Origin: Adiantum capillus-veneris
Taxonomy: Eukaryota; Streptophyta; Polypodiopsida; Polypodiales; Pteridaceae
DNA length: 64,000 nt
NCBI GenBank assembly: GCA_014529385.2
Contig: CM043953.1
Span: 72,939,872 to 73,003,871 of the forward strand
Reading direction: 5' to 3'
Both the position numbers and the translations under genes were made by a program. The notes under the pieces were generated by a model that was given only the letters and a program-made list of their open reading frames with translations, was not told the DNA's origin and did not search any database. This document shows, piece by piece, positions 32,601-38,606 of the stretch (position 1 is the first letter of the stretch; every line of letters begins with the position of its first letter).

Positions 32601-33628
32601 TATCATATCTATACCTTTTTCCAGTCCCCTATTGGCTTTCTAAAAGAAACCTCAGAGGAGAACAGGGTTAAGCGGACATTTGAAATTTTATTATTTCTAG
32701 TATGGATTGGGCTTACCTTTCATGTGAATGATTGAAACCTTCTTTTGTTTAGTTTGTCAATGGATCCTTTCATTTCACACCCTTAATGTAAATAATTGAA
32801 ATCTTCTTTTGTTGGCAATGGGTCTTTTCATTTCACAGGATTTAACTTTCATTTTATCCTCGTAGAATTGTTATAAAAGCAATGTTGGGTCATGTAACAT
32901 AACAGGAACTTTATTAGGCTAAGGTGGTGGTTTTTATTTGTATATTTATTTATTTTTCGGGCGGGGAGGGGGTTCAGTGACAAGAAATATAGTTCGATCT
33001 TCTTCTGACATTGTGCCACTCTTTTTTCTAAGCCATTTAAGTTGCTGTTTTGTTTTCTGTTGTTGTATTTGGTTTTTTTTAAAAAAAGGAGAAGTTTGAT
33101 TAAGTTTTATTTTGATATTTTTGTGTCTCTTGATTTTGTACTCTTTTAATAAGTAAGTTGAGATTTTCTTTCTAACCTTACGAAGGTATACATATTTCTG
33201 CTGATCTACTTCGAATTCGATGCGTAGGAATGTTTTTCCAATCAAGCTGAATGATTTTTAAGAGAGTTTTCTGGCATCTACATTGCATGTGCAAGAGGCA
33301 AATGAAGCTTTTGTTTTTTGCTTTTGTGGTAGTGCACCCGCAGAAAGGAGACGCACTTCTGTTTTTCAGCCTCAATACGGAGGCTGTCCCAGATATACTG
33401 AGTTTGCATGGGAGCTGTCCAGTAATAGAAGGAGAGAAGTGGTCTGCAACTAAGTGGATACATGTGGGGTCTTTTGGGTTTGCAGTGTCAAAGCCTACAG
33501 GATGTGCAGATGAACATGAACGGTGCACCGAGTGGGCTGCTGCGGGGGAGTGTACAAGGAACCCTGCTTATATGGTTGGCAGCGATCAATATGCAGGATC
33601 TTGTCGAAAAAGTTGTAAGGTCTGCTAA
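2866..33628 (+). CDS. P4H: Prolyl 4-hydroxylase with C-terminal ShKT domain (eight exons)
   Basis: The exons are 2866-2975, 3109-3204, 29638-29695, 29796-29900, 31993-32050, 32223-32398, 32483-32537 and 33333-33628. All introns are GT-AG, phases agree across every junction, and they join to 954 nt, or 317 residues plus TAA. The protein is a 2-oxoglutarate/Fe(II) dioxygenase that would hydroxylate peptidyl proline in the secretory pathway, for example in extensins and arabinogalactan proteins. Residues 1 to about 24 form a signal peptide. The P4Hc domain has the iron ligands H162, D164 and H245 and the 2-oxoglutarate-binding K255. A sequon lies at N188. Residues 277-317 are a six-cysteine ShKT domain (C277, C284, C293, C310, C314, C317), as in the Arabidopsis At3g28480 class. 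Length and domain order match that class. No stop or frameshift is seen. Intron 2 is 26.4 kb. Confidence 0.95.
3109..3204 (+). CDS. P4H: P4H exon 2
   Basis: It lies between acceptor ...TGTAG at 3104-3108 and donor GTGTGT at 3205. It encodes a basic Ser-rich stretch and then VDPTKVTQLSWKPR, the conserved entry into the plant P4H catalytic domain. It ends in AG, needing a G from exon 3 to complete Arg; exon 3 supplies it 26.4 kb away. Confidence 0.92.
3205..5183. other. Proximal part of P4H intron 2, unrecognised
   Basis: Apart from a (CA)n microsatellite at 3963-4006, I see no exon, transposon end or protein similarity. A minus-strand frame at 4405-4716 has a weak endonuclease-like SASDH motif, too little to name. 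Confidence 0.4.
3963..4006. repeat. (AC)n microsatellite
   Basis: An uninterrupted AC dinucleotide run in intron 2. The His-Thr and Cys-Val frames across it are artefacts of the repeat. Confidence 0.95.
5200..5275 (-). repeat. Short dispersed repeat, inverted relative to 8565-8640
   Basis: Read on the minus strand, it shares TTGTATATGGACCTAT and flanking sequence with the stretch after the Penelope-like fragment at 8565-8640. It is probably a shared tail of an unidentified repeat family. Confidence 0.4.
5431..6136. repeat. Inverted-repeat pair, possible foldback element
   Basis: The arms 5431-5508 and 6061-6136 are reverse complements with only a few mismatches over about 77 bp. The core GCAGCTCACAAAAGCCAAGG of the left arm is recognisable in the right arm. 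The 552-bp interior has open frames on both strands, but I cannot match them to a family. The arms are internal to intron 2 and could fold into a long hairpin in the pre-mRNA. Confidence 0.6.
6413..7616 (+). mobile_element. Solo LTR of the element-B family, perfect 5-bp TSD
   Basis: It starts TGTCACGTG and ends CTTACA, and matches the reverse complement of the LTRs at 14558-16048 and 18068-19277. It is bounded by TCCTG at 6408-6412 and TCCTG at 7617-7621. The filled site, with one TSD removed, equals the empty sequence at about 23841-23868. A TATATAAG box at 6705-6712 marks the U3 promoter. There is no internal region, so unequal LTR recombination probably removed it. Confidence 0.92.
6705..6712 (+). 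promoter_or_regulatory. TATA box in the solo LTR
   Basis: TATATAAG lies about 300 bp into the LTR on its sense strand, a usual U3 position. It could give an ectopic promoter inside the intron in the sense direction of the host gene. Confidence 0.45.
7989..8380 (+). mobile_element. Short interspersed repeat, copy 1 (possibly PLE-derived)
   Basis: It is near-identical to 9046-9436 across about 390 bp. Internal blocks (GGCTTCATTATGGCTGAG, ATTGGGCACTGACGATGTTAG) resemble the Penelope-like 3' region at 28075-28260, and it ends CTAGGTATAT like that element's AAGGTATAT. It sits inside the PLE fragment. A (GT)n run (8152-8171) lies within. Confidence 0.6.
8384..8403. repeat. Poly-C tract
   Basis: Twenty consecutive C residues at the right edge of the 390-bp repeat. 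This is a likely sequencing or assembly length error site. Confidence 0.9.
8636..8682. repeat. (GA)n microsatellite
   Basis: About 23 GA units follow the tail of the Penelope-like fragment. Confidence 0.95.
8683..9036. other. Intronic sequence, nothing recognised
   Basis: Between the microsatellite and the next repeat there is AT-rich sequence with a short C tract near 8920. No coding or repeat signature is seen. Confidence 0.4.
9037..9446 (+). mobile_element. Short interspersed repeat, copy 2, with 14-bp target duplication
   Basis: The element at about 9037-9432 is flanked by ATATCTAGAGTGAT at 9023-9036 and again at 9433-9446. Its body matches 7989-8380. A perfect 14-bp duplication around about 396 bp fits target-primed reverse transcription, as for a SINE or a non-autonomous Penelope/LINE derivative. 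I see no A/B box promoter, so a tRNA-derived SINE is not supported. Confidence 0.65.
9625..9805 (+). pseudogene. Ty1/copia RNase H C-terminal fragment, plus strand
   Basis: The translation KIKHIDVRYHFIR (about 9673-9711), followed after a stop and frameshift by a degraded THINDRPTDLLTRGLP-like end (about 9755-9790), is the C-terminal signature of copia RNase H. It is the only + strand copia fragment in intron 2 and is not part of the copia at 12944-22177. No LTR is recognisable next to it. Confidence 0.65.
9909..10377 (-). repeat. 3' LTR of element D
   Basis: It starts TGGGCACGGGG and aligns with the right LTR except for a central deletion. The polypurine tract read on the minus strand (AAGAGGGGGAGA, at about 10387-10398) lies just inside. 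The exact inner border is uncertain by about 10 bp. Confidence 0.65.
10868..11060. repeat. About 55-bp tandem repeat, three to four units
   Basis: Units built on GCTCCCCAGACATC, TGCGTCGTTCAGAGG and TCAAGCATACAACGAAAC recur at about 10868, 10919, 10961 and 11016. They lie in the untranslated 3' part of element D. The periodicity is clear although individual units have diverged. Confidence 0.75.
11352..11627 (-). pseudogene. Retropepsin-like protease of element D
   Basis: The frame contains ALIFFDPRANENFIHPEFL, which matches the D[ST]GA.xNFI active-site loop of Ty3-type proteases, and ends DVLLGMP, matching the usual LLGMPW. The catalytic D-S-G triplet reads D-P-R, so it would be inactive. Confidence 0.7.
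11929..12165 (-). pseudogene. gag fragment of element D
   Basis: The segment EWSNLKMLATETVDDYNQRF matches the retrotransposon_gag consensus W..L.....SVxxYxxRF. It is short and surrounded by stops. It is placed between the primer binding site and the protease, the normal gag position. Confidence 0.6.
12260..12271 (-). other. Primer binding site of element D
   Basis: GCTCTGATACCA, read on the minus strand as TGGTATCAGAGC, is the complement of the plant initiator tRNA-Met 3' region. It lies one base from the LTR start at 12273. Confidence 0.85.
12273..12943 (-). repeat. 5' LTR of element D (outer end truncated)
   Basis: It is homologous to 9909-10377 with an extra central 200 bp. A 44-bp tandem duplication (AACTAAAAGAGACGCACGAC repeated near 12337 and 12370) is present only here. 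The match to the left LTR stops at about 12943. Confidence 0.7.
12944..13215 (-). pseudogene. Copia A RT C-terminus and RNase H start, truncated
   Basis: The translation includes AKPLSVPLQPHVKLS, TRPNIAYSVGVVSKFMSNPGKAHW and RYLEGTKS, the standard connection between copia RT and RNase H. It breaks off at 12944, so the RNase H catalytic residues are absent. Confidence 0.85.
13270..13572 (-). pseudogene. Copia A reverse transcriptase, palm/thumb
   Basis: The segments SLYGLEQASRQWYQRFD and ILVLYVNDMLL are the copia RT core. The catalytic box reads YVND (13402-13413) in place of YVDD, so an essential aspartate is lost. It continues from the upstream RT frame after a frameshift near 13572. Confidence 0.88.
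13573..14021 (-). pseudogene. Copia A reverse transcriptase, N-terminal half
   Basis: Two overlapping minus frames carry KAIPNKWVYKIK...RLVAKGYA and then DFQEVFSPIVKMTTLR and MDQMDVKTAFLRGDLEEE. The latter holds the first catalytic aspartate (MDVKTAFL). The frameshift between them is near 13785. Confidence 0.88.
14123..14557 (-). pseudogene. Copia A integrase C-terminal region, left of the insertion
   Basis: HLCIFGCGAFVHVRPELRSKL and KGIFMGYGDEGEMGYR are the conserved copia block after the integrase core. The frame begins exactly at the target duplication of element B and is continued on the far side by the sequence at 19278-19330. Confidence 0.88.
14558..16048 (-). repeat. 3' LTR of element B (contains a MITE)
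   Basis: It starts TGTTAGGTGCAAC and ends GTGACA in plus orientation, with TG...CA termini. It is about 280 bp longer than the right LTR, mainly because of the insertion at 15597-15921. Confidence 0.92.
15597..15921. mobile_element. hAT-like MITE inserted in the LTR of element B
   Basis: A 325-bp block is present in the left LTR and absent from the right. Its ends are imperfect inverted repeats (CAACGAAACCGAGAAAC against CAACGTATCCGCGAAAC). It is flanked by 8-bp near-identical CTTGGGCA (15589-15596) and CCTAGGCA (15922-15929); the empty site in the right LTR is CCTGGGCA. An 8-bp TSD is typical of hAT elements. The interior is rich in GTGAAACG motifs on both strands and has no ORF. Confidence 0.75.
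16049..16061 (-). other. Polypurine tract of element B
   Basis: Read on the minus strand, GAAAAGGAGGGGA directly abuts the TGTCAC start of the 3' LTR. This confirms orientation and the LTR border. Confidence 0.85.
16062..17833 (-). pseudogene. Element B internal coding region: coiled-coil and acidic repeat protein
   Basis: Minus-strand frames 17833-17462, 17492-16776, 16833-16300 and 16303-15983 are successive pieces of what may have been one protein. The first contains MVITRSG, like the MVNTRSG start of many plant Ty3-type gag proteins. The second has a charged coiled coil with repeats of KERQAKFDREN, then an Asp/His-rich stretch of DDLxDND repeats. The last contains a block before the polypurine tract that I cannot place. 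There is no zinc knuckle, DTG or YVDD. I infer a gag-like product; the family is unknown to me. Confidence 0.55.
18055..18066 (-). other. Primer binding site of element B
   Basis: GCTCTGCTACCA, minus-strand TGGTAGCAGAGC, is a one-base variant of the initiator-tRNA-Met site and lies one base from the LTR at 18068. Confidence 0.8.
18068..19277 (-). repeat. 5' LTR of element B
   Basis: 1,210 bp, starting TGTTAGGTGCAGC and ending CACGTGACA. It matches the left LTR on both sides of the MITE and the solo LTR at 6413-7616. Confidence 0.92.
19278..19810 (-). pseudogene. Copia A integrase core, right of the insertion
   Basis: The motifs YFVYFVDDFSRKIWVY, CLNIDNGGEF (second catalytic Asp) and the SNGLAERYSRTL region (catalytic Glu) are typical of copia integrases. 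Two frames are needed, shifting near 19490. The sequence runs to the TATGA duplication and continues at 14557. Confidence 0.88.
19922..20314 (-). pseudogene. Copia A aspartic protease and pre-integrase region
   Basis: It opens with MDSSASFHVTPS, the copia D-S-G-A-S-x-H protease site with Gly changed to Ser. It continues through the VLHDVRYILGIKKSLLFVGQL block that precedes integrase. Inactive if the Gly-to-Ser change is real. Confidence 0.87.
20390..20752 (-). pseudogene. Copia A gag C-terminus with CCHC zinc knuckle
   Basis: CYQCGRKGHKKPDC is a standard C-x2-C-x4-H-x4-C nucleic-acid-binding knuckle, flanked by Lys-rich sequence. It is a frame-shifted continuation of the gag frames to the right. 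Confidence 0.87.
20753..21302 (-). pseudogene. Copia A gag, N-terminal and central part
   Basis: The frame starts near MASSSSDVKNLFKIKR (about 21285). It includes AVWAKLKATYENRTPVNQVYLM, the UBN2/gag block of plant copia elements, and MSDSWEALVVSLSNNPNLTF. There are at least two frameshifts. Confidence 0.82.
21303..21785 (-). other. Copia A 5' untranslated leader
   Basis: AT-rich sequence between the gag start and the primer binding site. No ORF or other signal is seen. Confidence 0.6.
21786..21797 (-). other. Primer binding site of copia A
   Basis: GCTTTGATACCA reads TGGTATCAAAGC on the minus strand, a one-base variant of the initiator tRNA-Met complement, two bases from the LTR. Confidence 0.82.
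21800..22177 (-). repeat. 5' LTR of copia A
   Basis: A 378-bp segment, TGAAAGAGG...CTAAAACA. It contains a tandem duplication of about 80 bp (21985-22143) built on GGCCAATAAATGAAGTATAATG. The partner 3' LTR is outside the surviving element, so no TSD can be scored. Confidence 0.75.
22460..22830. repeat. About 122-bp minisatellite, three units
   Basis: GGAATTGAAGCCATGTTGCAAG and GATTGCCCACAAAAGAG recur at about 22463, 22590 and 22712. The third unit is the most diverged. The region just right of copia A (22178-22459) shows nothing recognisable. Confidence 0.75.
22919..23160. repeat. 121-bp tandem duplication
   Basis: CCCCTCTAAGAGATGCTGGC and the following 100 bp at 22919 recur at 23040, with the second copy ending at CAAGAGGCACA. 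A third, partial unit is not seen. Confidence 0.8.
23763..24260 (+). repeat. 5' pseudo-LTR of the Penelope-like element
   Basis: Directly repeats 28187-28703 with small indels, from CACCTACTCTTGGG to CGTGAGTTCAGAC. It begins with a 30-bp partial duplication (23741-23770). Penelope-like elements often carry such pseudo-LTRs after tandem insertion; there is no PBS or TG...CA end as in true LTRs. Confidence 0.85.
24261..24813 (+). other. Leader between pseudo-LTR and endonuclease frame
   Basis: T-rich sequence with a short (GT)n near 24405. No coding similarity. It precedes an ATG in reasonable context at 24814. Confidence 0.5.
24814..25460 (+). pseudogene. GIY-YIG endonuclease domain of the Penelope-like element
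   Basis: The frame starts MKNTFTSSS. After about 105 residues of N-terminal extension comes VIYVIYSI (GIY motif, residues 107-114), then YVAQT (YIG motif, 121-125; the Gly of YVGQT is Ala). The catalytic Arg is R132 in FVRFQEH, and the metal-binding Glu is E194 in LRELFW. A conserved Asn is at 210 in PKGFNLE. I see no CCHH zinc-finger cysteines around the domain, which is reported for the Chlamys group. The domain nicks target DNA to prime reverse transcription. The frame is lost near 25460 and resumes in another frame without a linker gap. Confidence 0.87.
25461..27179 (+). pseudogene. Penelope-like reverse transcriptase, N-terminal extension and fingers
   Basis: One long frame of about 570 codons. 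The linker has a GHVGIADCSIL block, the position where permuted elements carry a CxC motif; here I see DCPYS at 26190-26204, possibly CxC with the second Cys mutated to Tyr. Then come FLYIVWKFHKNPIKPRFIAAS (26740-26808), typical of Penelope-like RT, and TFDFTTLYTKL with the first catalytic Asp at 27033-27035. The frame is open to 27179, where a frameshift occurs. No intron or host domain is found. Confidence 0.87.
27166..27362 (+). pseudogene. Penelope-like reverse transcriptase, palm segment
   Basis: Another frame contains FDFLWLKSK and GDSLFKQTIGIPMDTNC. The latter is the QxxGIPMGTNxA motif with Gly changed to Asp. A further one-base shift near 27358 leads to the next frame. Confidence 0.85.
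27356..27920 (+). pseudogene. Penelope-like reverse transcriptase, catalytic and thumb segments
   Basis: VFLANFYLFTYEFDFM is followed by RRFVDDLFV, the catalytic Asp pair (27476-27484). Next are CCAFLDLKI, DKRLEPEY and SNISLLAKYGVICS, all conserved in Penelope-like RTs. After a shift near 27770 the thumb continues (LFRFSRFCSSK...LVEKGYSFKRI). A 19-bp tandem duplication of TTCTTTACTAGTTGAAAAA lies at about 27836-27873. Confidence 0.87.
28070..28330 (+). other. Conserved open frame in the Penelope-like 3' region
   Basis: A frame beginning near MAEYVHHLRRVI is open here and in the truncated copy at 6207-6400, with only a handful of replacements over about 62 residues. It continues into the pseudo-LTR. 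I do not recognise the product, and it may be an untranslated conserved region that happens to be open. Confidence 0.4.
28187..28719 (+). repeat. 3' pseudo-LTR of the Penelope-like element
   Basis: The direct-repeat partner of 23763-24260. It ends CTTATGAAGGTATAT just before the ATTCCTTTTG repeat. The same tail is found at 8500-8510. Confidence 0.85.
28730..29637. other. Distal part of P4H intron 2
   Basis: It opens with TTGAGGCACTAGCGTCTAGT, which resembles 23659-23715 on the other side of the Penelope-like element, so the target was probably an older repeat. The remainder shows no transposon coding and ends in the acceptor of exon 3. Confidence 0.5.
29638..29695 (+). CDS. P4H: P4H exon 3
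   Basis: A 58-bp exon after acceptor ...GGAACAG. It encodes AFLYQGFLSDKECEHLKKL, the next conserved block of plant P4Hs, and ends in phase 0 at donor GTAGAT. That it follows directly from the exon 2 residues shows that the intervening DNA is one intron and not a gene break. Confidence 0.92.
29796..29900 (+). CDS. P4H: P4H exon 4
   Basis: A 105-bp exon of 35 complete codons between ...ATGCAG and GTAACA. It encodes the KLEKSMVAD block and the RTSSGMF motif, both conserved in plant P4Hs. Confidence 0.93.
29901..31992. other. P4H intron 4 (2.1 kb)
   Basis: It contains a C-rich tract near 30949-30963 and a (GA)n run near 31869-31892. No transposon protein or exon is recognised. Confidence 0.6.
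31993..32050 (+). CDS. P4H: P4H exon 5
   Basis: A 58-bp exon between ...TTTGTAG and GTAATT, encoding DEIITRIEERIATWTFLPK. It leaves one base for the next codon. Confidence 0.92.
32223..32398 (+). CDS. P4H: P4H exon 6: catalytic H-x-D exon
   Basis: The acceptor is AG at 32221-32222 and the donor is GTAAGC at 32399. It encodes the iron-binding pair in YEPHFDFFHD (H162 and D164 of the joined protein), the GGHRVATVLMYLS core strands and a likely N-glycosylation sequon (N188-V-T). The first full codon uses the G left by exon 5. Confidence 0.95.
32483..32537 (+). CDS. P4H: P4H exon 7
   Basis: A 55-bp exon between ...TGTGCAG and GTATTT, encoding DPRVKDDSWSECAKRGLS. It matches the variable loop before the second half of the catalytic core. 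Confidence 0.9.
32538..33332. other. P4H intron 7
   Basis: 795 bp, AT-rich. The stretch CTTACGAAGGTATAC at about 33177-33191 resembles the terminal tail of the Penelope-like element, so a short degraded tail may be present. Confidence 0.4.
33333..33628 (+). CDS. P4H: P4H exon 8: distal catalytic residues and ShKT domain
   Basis: The acceptor is TAG at 33330-33332. It encodes KGDALLFFSL, then LHGSCPV with the third iron ligand H245, then K255 ten residues later, the spacing known for plant and algal P4Hs. After a 20-residue linker comes the ShKT cysteine domain, ending at C317 and TAA at 33626-33628. Confidence 0.95.
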
Positions 33629-34630
33629 TGGGGTATACATTTTAGTACAGGAACCCCGTAGCTAAGGGGTTTGCTTGCAATTGTTGCTTTTGCAGATCAA
33701 AGTCGGTCACTATCCTGCACTAAGAAGTAGGAGCATCTAAATGTAATATTAGCCCTTCCTTTGCCCTTACCCATACCCTTGGTTGGTTAGAATCAATGAT
33801 ATGATGATTTCTAACACGATCAAAACTACGATTGACTAGTCTTTTGTAGAGATAGATAATCATAACGAGATTGATGCAAAGATTGTCTTAAAAAAGAAAA
33901 GGCCTGAATTTGTGACACCAAAAATAGGCCAATTTCTTAATTGCCAAATTGTCCACATGGCCCTATACCGGTACCAATCAGAAAAAGGTCTCCACTGTCT
34001 GAGAGCAGGAGCAAGAATGCCAAAGAGCCAAAATGCTTCCCAAAAGACGGAGGGAAGCGAGCTCAAAAAAGACTTGCTATTTGATCCAACAAATTGTGAG
34101 AAAGAGCACAATTCCATAATCAACGAGCTGTTTTAACAGATTCACAACAAGGGTAACAAAGAGAGGATGTCTTAAGGCGCCTTGCTAGAAAAGACCCAAC
34201 TGGAAGAATTGCAAGCAAGCATCACCATTGAAACAATCGGCATCTTACTACTACATATCCTTAGTCGTTTTCTCCACCGAGACGAAGGCTCCAGCACCAT
34301 TTGCATAATCATGAACCTATAGTCTAGGGAGGAGGAATGTGTAAGCTGAATGCACAGAAAGCTGAGGTAGAGCCGAAGGACCAAGAGTAGGGGTGGCGAG
34401 ACACACGCACACACGTGTGGGTGGGTGTGTATATCTTGAGAGAGAGAGAGAGAGCGAGCTGGAATAACTTATTGCCCAAGTGGAAAATTGTTTTCCCTCG
34501 AGATCTGGAGAGAGGAGCTGAAATAACCAATTGCCGAGTGTAAGAATTGTTTTCCCTCTTGAGTAAGAGATATGGAGTAATCTCTCTCTCTCTCTCTCTC
34601 ATACGCACCCACCCATGTCAATCCTTGATA
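33629..34630. other. 3' flank of P4H
   Basis: The 3' UTR should lie in the first few hundred bases; I could not identify a decisive poly(A) signal. (GA)n at 34438-34455 and (CT)n at 34579-34600 bracket a 140-bp segment. No coding similarity. Confidence 0.45.
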
Positions 34631-34639
34631 GACCTCAGA

Positions 34640-35400
34640 CAACTATGTAGATCAAGACGTGGATATACTTCTTGTGGAGGAGCACAAGCTATGTATGGAT
34701 AGTTCTCATAGATGTGGCGAGTTACATGGGGATTCTTCACTCATTTTGGGAAAAAGCAATTTGCTAGTAGAATCCTAGCAATGGTGTATGCATTTTTGTG
34801 GGATCCCATTCGCTCCATTGTGTAAGTGACCATGGTAGAGCAATGTTTATTACTCTAGAGATGTATGACTTGATGGTTGGTATAGTGTGTATCTATGGCC
34901 CCACTTCGGCTCAAGAGAGTTGAGTTTTGGTAGTAGATGTTGAATGCATTACATTGTGGACTTGTGGGTTGTTGGAGGTGATTTCAACACTGTAGAAACC
35001 TTTGAGGATTAGTGAGCCATTCAGTTTCCCATCTTTACCATTTGGAGCACCATGTGAAAGATGCTTGGGACAGATTCCTTTTTGCAGTTTCTGGGAAAGA
35101 TGCTTGGCATATCCCATCTAGGACTCACACTCCACAATCATTGGAGTTTTCGTGGGGTTTCAAGAGGTAGTCATGTCATTTGCTAAAGACTAGATAGATT
35201 TTACATTGGCATTTGGGCAGTATCTCATGGTGGCACATTTAGGATGTGGCATGCTACAATGCCCTCTAATTATGGCCCATTTTCTTTGCATTTGAGATTG
35301 GAGACTTCCTCTATGTCTAGACGAGGATCGCACATACTTGACTTGGTATCACAAGATGCTTCATTGCCTCGGATGATTCAAGATATTTGGACACACACTG
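34640..35400 (+). pseudogene. LINE endonuclease fragment
   Basis: Across several frames the segment SDHGRAMFITLEMYDLMVG is followed by VGGDFNTVETFED (34971-35009), the GDFN motif of L1-type EEP endonucleases. About 170 residues later comes a SDH-region equivalent that is badly eroded. Multiple stops. It lies upstream of a LINE reverse transcriptase on the same strand. Confidence 0.65.
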
Positions 35401-36330
35401 GCTTGTAGATCCCACGCCCTATATGGCTACATGCATCACTATGTCTTCCCACGGCTGCAGATAGACAGATGCAGAGAGGCAATGCAGCTTGTTTTGTAGG
35501 GAACGTGGGTTACAAGACCGTTTGTGTTGCATACGTCTGTAGCTCGAGTTTCCAGAAGACGAGTTTTTGGGTGAGCACGAGGTTGACACTAGAGAGACTC
35601 ATAGTCACATTCAAACTAAGAAATCCAAATTCGCCTATCATGCTTCTGTATTGACATGGATATCCAATGTGGATAGGATGAATAAAGATTTATTTGCTCG
35701 CTTTTGAGAGCGTCCCAAGGGGACTTCTAGTAGGGTCTTGCGAGATTTTGCAAACAAATGGCACATAAATTTTAATGATTTTTTGACGTAGCTTGAGATT
35801 ATTTTGAGCATTTGTTTAATGTAGACCAAGTGACTGATGATATTTTGCATGCCAAAGAAGAGATTTGGTATCATGTTCAGCTTGTGGTTACAGAGGTCAT
35901 GTGCCACAGCTTACTAGTCCGCTTCTCTATGTTGGAGACACATGACGTAGTGGTTGGCCTAGATGGTGCATCTAGTCTTGGAGAGAATGCGTTGACTTGA
36001 ATATTTTGGGAAGACATATGCCATAGCATAAGGAACATGTCTATAATAGTTTCTATTTCTCCAACCAGAAATCCCTTACTGTTTTTGTTAGGATTGCTTG
36101 TAGATATATATTGTCCTTTCGAGGTATCGTCCTTAACCTTAAATCTTGATGGTACACTTGATCATTGTATTTCAAGCCCAAAAAGTCTTCTTTATTCAAT
36201 CTCTCGGTCGGCTGTCCTATTGTTCATTAAGACATCAGATTCTATCAGCCCCTTTATGCTTTCTAGCTTAAAACACATATTTGACACAGGAGAGATGATT
36301 GCCTGTGTTTGGAACTCATTTCTCTTATAT
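35401..36330 (+). other. LINE spacer between endonuclease and reverse transcriptase
   Basis: The region expected to hold the endonuclease-RT linker. Only short frames and no clear motif are seen. Confidence 0.4.
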
Positions 36331-36339
36331 TGAAAGGTG

Positions 36340-37730
36340 GAGATGCATCATTCCTCTGATAGTGGAGACCGATCACTCTCATGTCTTCCATGTAAGGTCT
36401 TTGCTGGCATGATCAGTATGCGCTTAAAACCCTTCATGCCCGATCTCATCCTTGCTTCACAGACAGTTTCGGTGTAGAATTGTTGTATTTTAAATAACAT
36501 CTTCGCTTTCTATGAGGCAATTGAGTGGGCTCGTCAGATAGAATATCCCATAGCTTTCATGCTTCTTGATTTCAAAAAGGCTTATGATGGAGTAGATTGG
36601 GATTTCTTGGAGGGCACTATACAGAGGATGGGTTTCCTCTTGCAGTGGATCAAAGGTGTATCTACATTATACCACAATGTTTCCAATGCTATCACAATGA
36701 GAGGCCACATTGGATGGCATTTTCCTCTCTCTCGTTCAGTCTACCAAGGATGTCCCTTGGAGCCTACTTCTTTTTGTTTTTTTCCTGAAGCCATGTCTCT
36801 CTTCTTGTGTTGCATGACACTAGAATTGAGAGGTCTTGCTCTACCTTTGGATGGCTCGCCAGATTTGTTGGATCAGGAGTATGTGGATGATATTATGCTC
36901 TTTGTACACTATGACACATCCCCCTTGGACAATCTGCGGGATGGTCTTGCTATCTTTTGCTTGGTCAGTGGTGCTCTTATCAATTGGCACTCTTTTCATT
37001 TTCTTGTAAAAGTAAATGAGGATTTTCAATGGGGTGCGTAGGATAATTTCACTTGGCTACCTAGACACATACTTGCAGATATTTGGGTTTCCATGGTGGC
37101 ATTGATGTGTCAGTGGAGCTTCAGTTTGTGCTCTTTTTATAATCTATCATGAAGAAACTTTACCGTTGGTCATCCTGGCATTTGTCTTTGGCTGGTAGAG
37201 CCCTTAAGGTGAATCAAGGTTCTTCTTGTCACGACTTGGTTCACCACATCCTACGTGACTCTTTGCTCTGGCATCATGGTCCGATTGAAGTCCCTTATGC
37301 TCAACTTTTTTGTGGGGTGGCAATTATTGATCCAAAGATGCTGAACAAGGCATAATGTGCCAAGTTCGTAGTACGTGGATTGTTTCCTTGGGTTGAGCCT
37401 TGGAAACTATTTCTGCACCATGCTTTTTCAGATAGCTCTCCTCGTTTTGGATCTATGAATACTGTAGGTGTTTGTTTCATCTTCACATATGTACGTTTGA
37501 ATACATCTCATCTGTCACCATTTATGTGTTGCTTACTGAAGATTTGGAAGGACTTGCATCTTGCTTGGATTCCATACCCACCTTCTTTCGTAGAGGAGTA
37601 GCGATGCAACCACTTGTATGGAATGTATATGTGACAGATTCAGAAGTGGGCCAGCTAGGCAAGAGGACTCACATTGGCTGGGCTAGATGGGACGATGGGC
37701 TAGCAATGTCTTTACACCATTAGAGTGGTA
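36340..37730 (+). pseudogene. LINE (L1-type) reverse transcriptase, decayed
   Basis: WRPITLMSS starts the fingers at about 36368. FMLLDFKKAYDGVDWDFLEG (36556-36615) holds the first catalytic Asp, RSVYQGCPLEP follows, and EYVDDIMLF at 36877-36903 is the catalytic box (YVDD; plant L1s usually have YADD). The longest open piece is 36559-37041. Beyond it, LINE C-terminal sequence is traceable only in pieces to about 37730. No poly(A) tail or TSD was found. Confidence 0.82.
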
Positions 37731-38392
37731 GGCAAAAATTAAAATGGTGGAAATGCATGAATGCGGCAAGTCCAGTCTTCATAAGTCAGCAACAAGTAGC
37801 GAACAAGTCACATGTGAAATAAATGTAGTAAATACTAGTTAAAGGGGCCCATGATCACCATTGTTGTTTGTTATGATTGAGGAAGCCAAACTGTTCCCAA
37901 AACGTACTAAATGCTAGAAGCTTGCGTAATCCAAGTGTCTATTGCTCGAAGATCAACAAGTAAATAACACTTGTGTTGTTGGTCATACCACTTTCAAAAA
38001 TCTAGCTAGGTTGTCTAAGTTCTTTCAAGGAAGCTAGAGGAATTTGTTGAGCTTGGGCATGTCACAAAGGGGAGCACTCATGAACAATCAATAGGCTGAA
38101 AATAAATATAATCTGACAGATAGAGAAAAGAGAGAAGATCGACACAGTATTGGGGACTAGCAGATGGGCTAGACAATCTTTATTAATAGAGAGAATATTT
38201 TACAAGCACAAGAACCCCTACGTTCTAGATCTTAAAGTCAATGGTAGTTTCCTTGTCATTGGAGAACTTGAGAGACCATCTCTTGGCTCATGTTCCTTCG
38301 ATTTGTTCTCAAAGCACGATGGCTCTGCAAAGCTGTTTCAAATTTCATTTCCAAAATCCCTTGAGCATAGGCCGAAGCCTTCTTGATTAATT
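37731..38392. other. Spacer, nothing recognised
   Basis: No coding or repeat signature is seen between the LINE and the copia 3' LTR. Confidence 0.4.
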
Positions 38393-38606
38393 CGTTAAGA
38401 GATATAGAAGGAGAGAACTTGAGCTCTTACAAGGACATACACACAAAGTCGGTGTAGTTCAGTTGTAGTATCACTCACAAAGTCGGTGTAGTTCAGTTGT
38501 AGTATCACTCACAAAGATATGTGTATCCACCAAAGGCGTGCCACTGATGATGATTGTCAATAATAGTCATGCAAGAATACTACATGTTGAGCTTGGAATC
38601 TCAATA
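38393..38606 (-). repeat. 3' LTR of a copia element (copia J)
   Basis: It is related to 60236-60570, sharing the AGAACTTGAGCTCTTxC and TACATGTTGAGCTTGxAATCTCAA blocks. Its inner end touches a polypurine tract (minus strand CTTGAGGGCGAG). A 36-bp tandem duplication (ACAAAGTCGGTGTAGTTCAG, at 38445 and 38480) is present. The terminal TG is mutated to CG. Confidence 0.7.
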
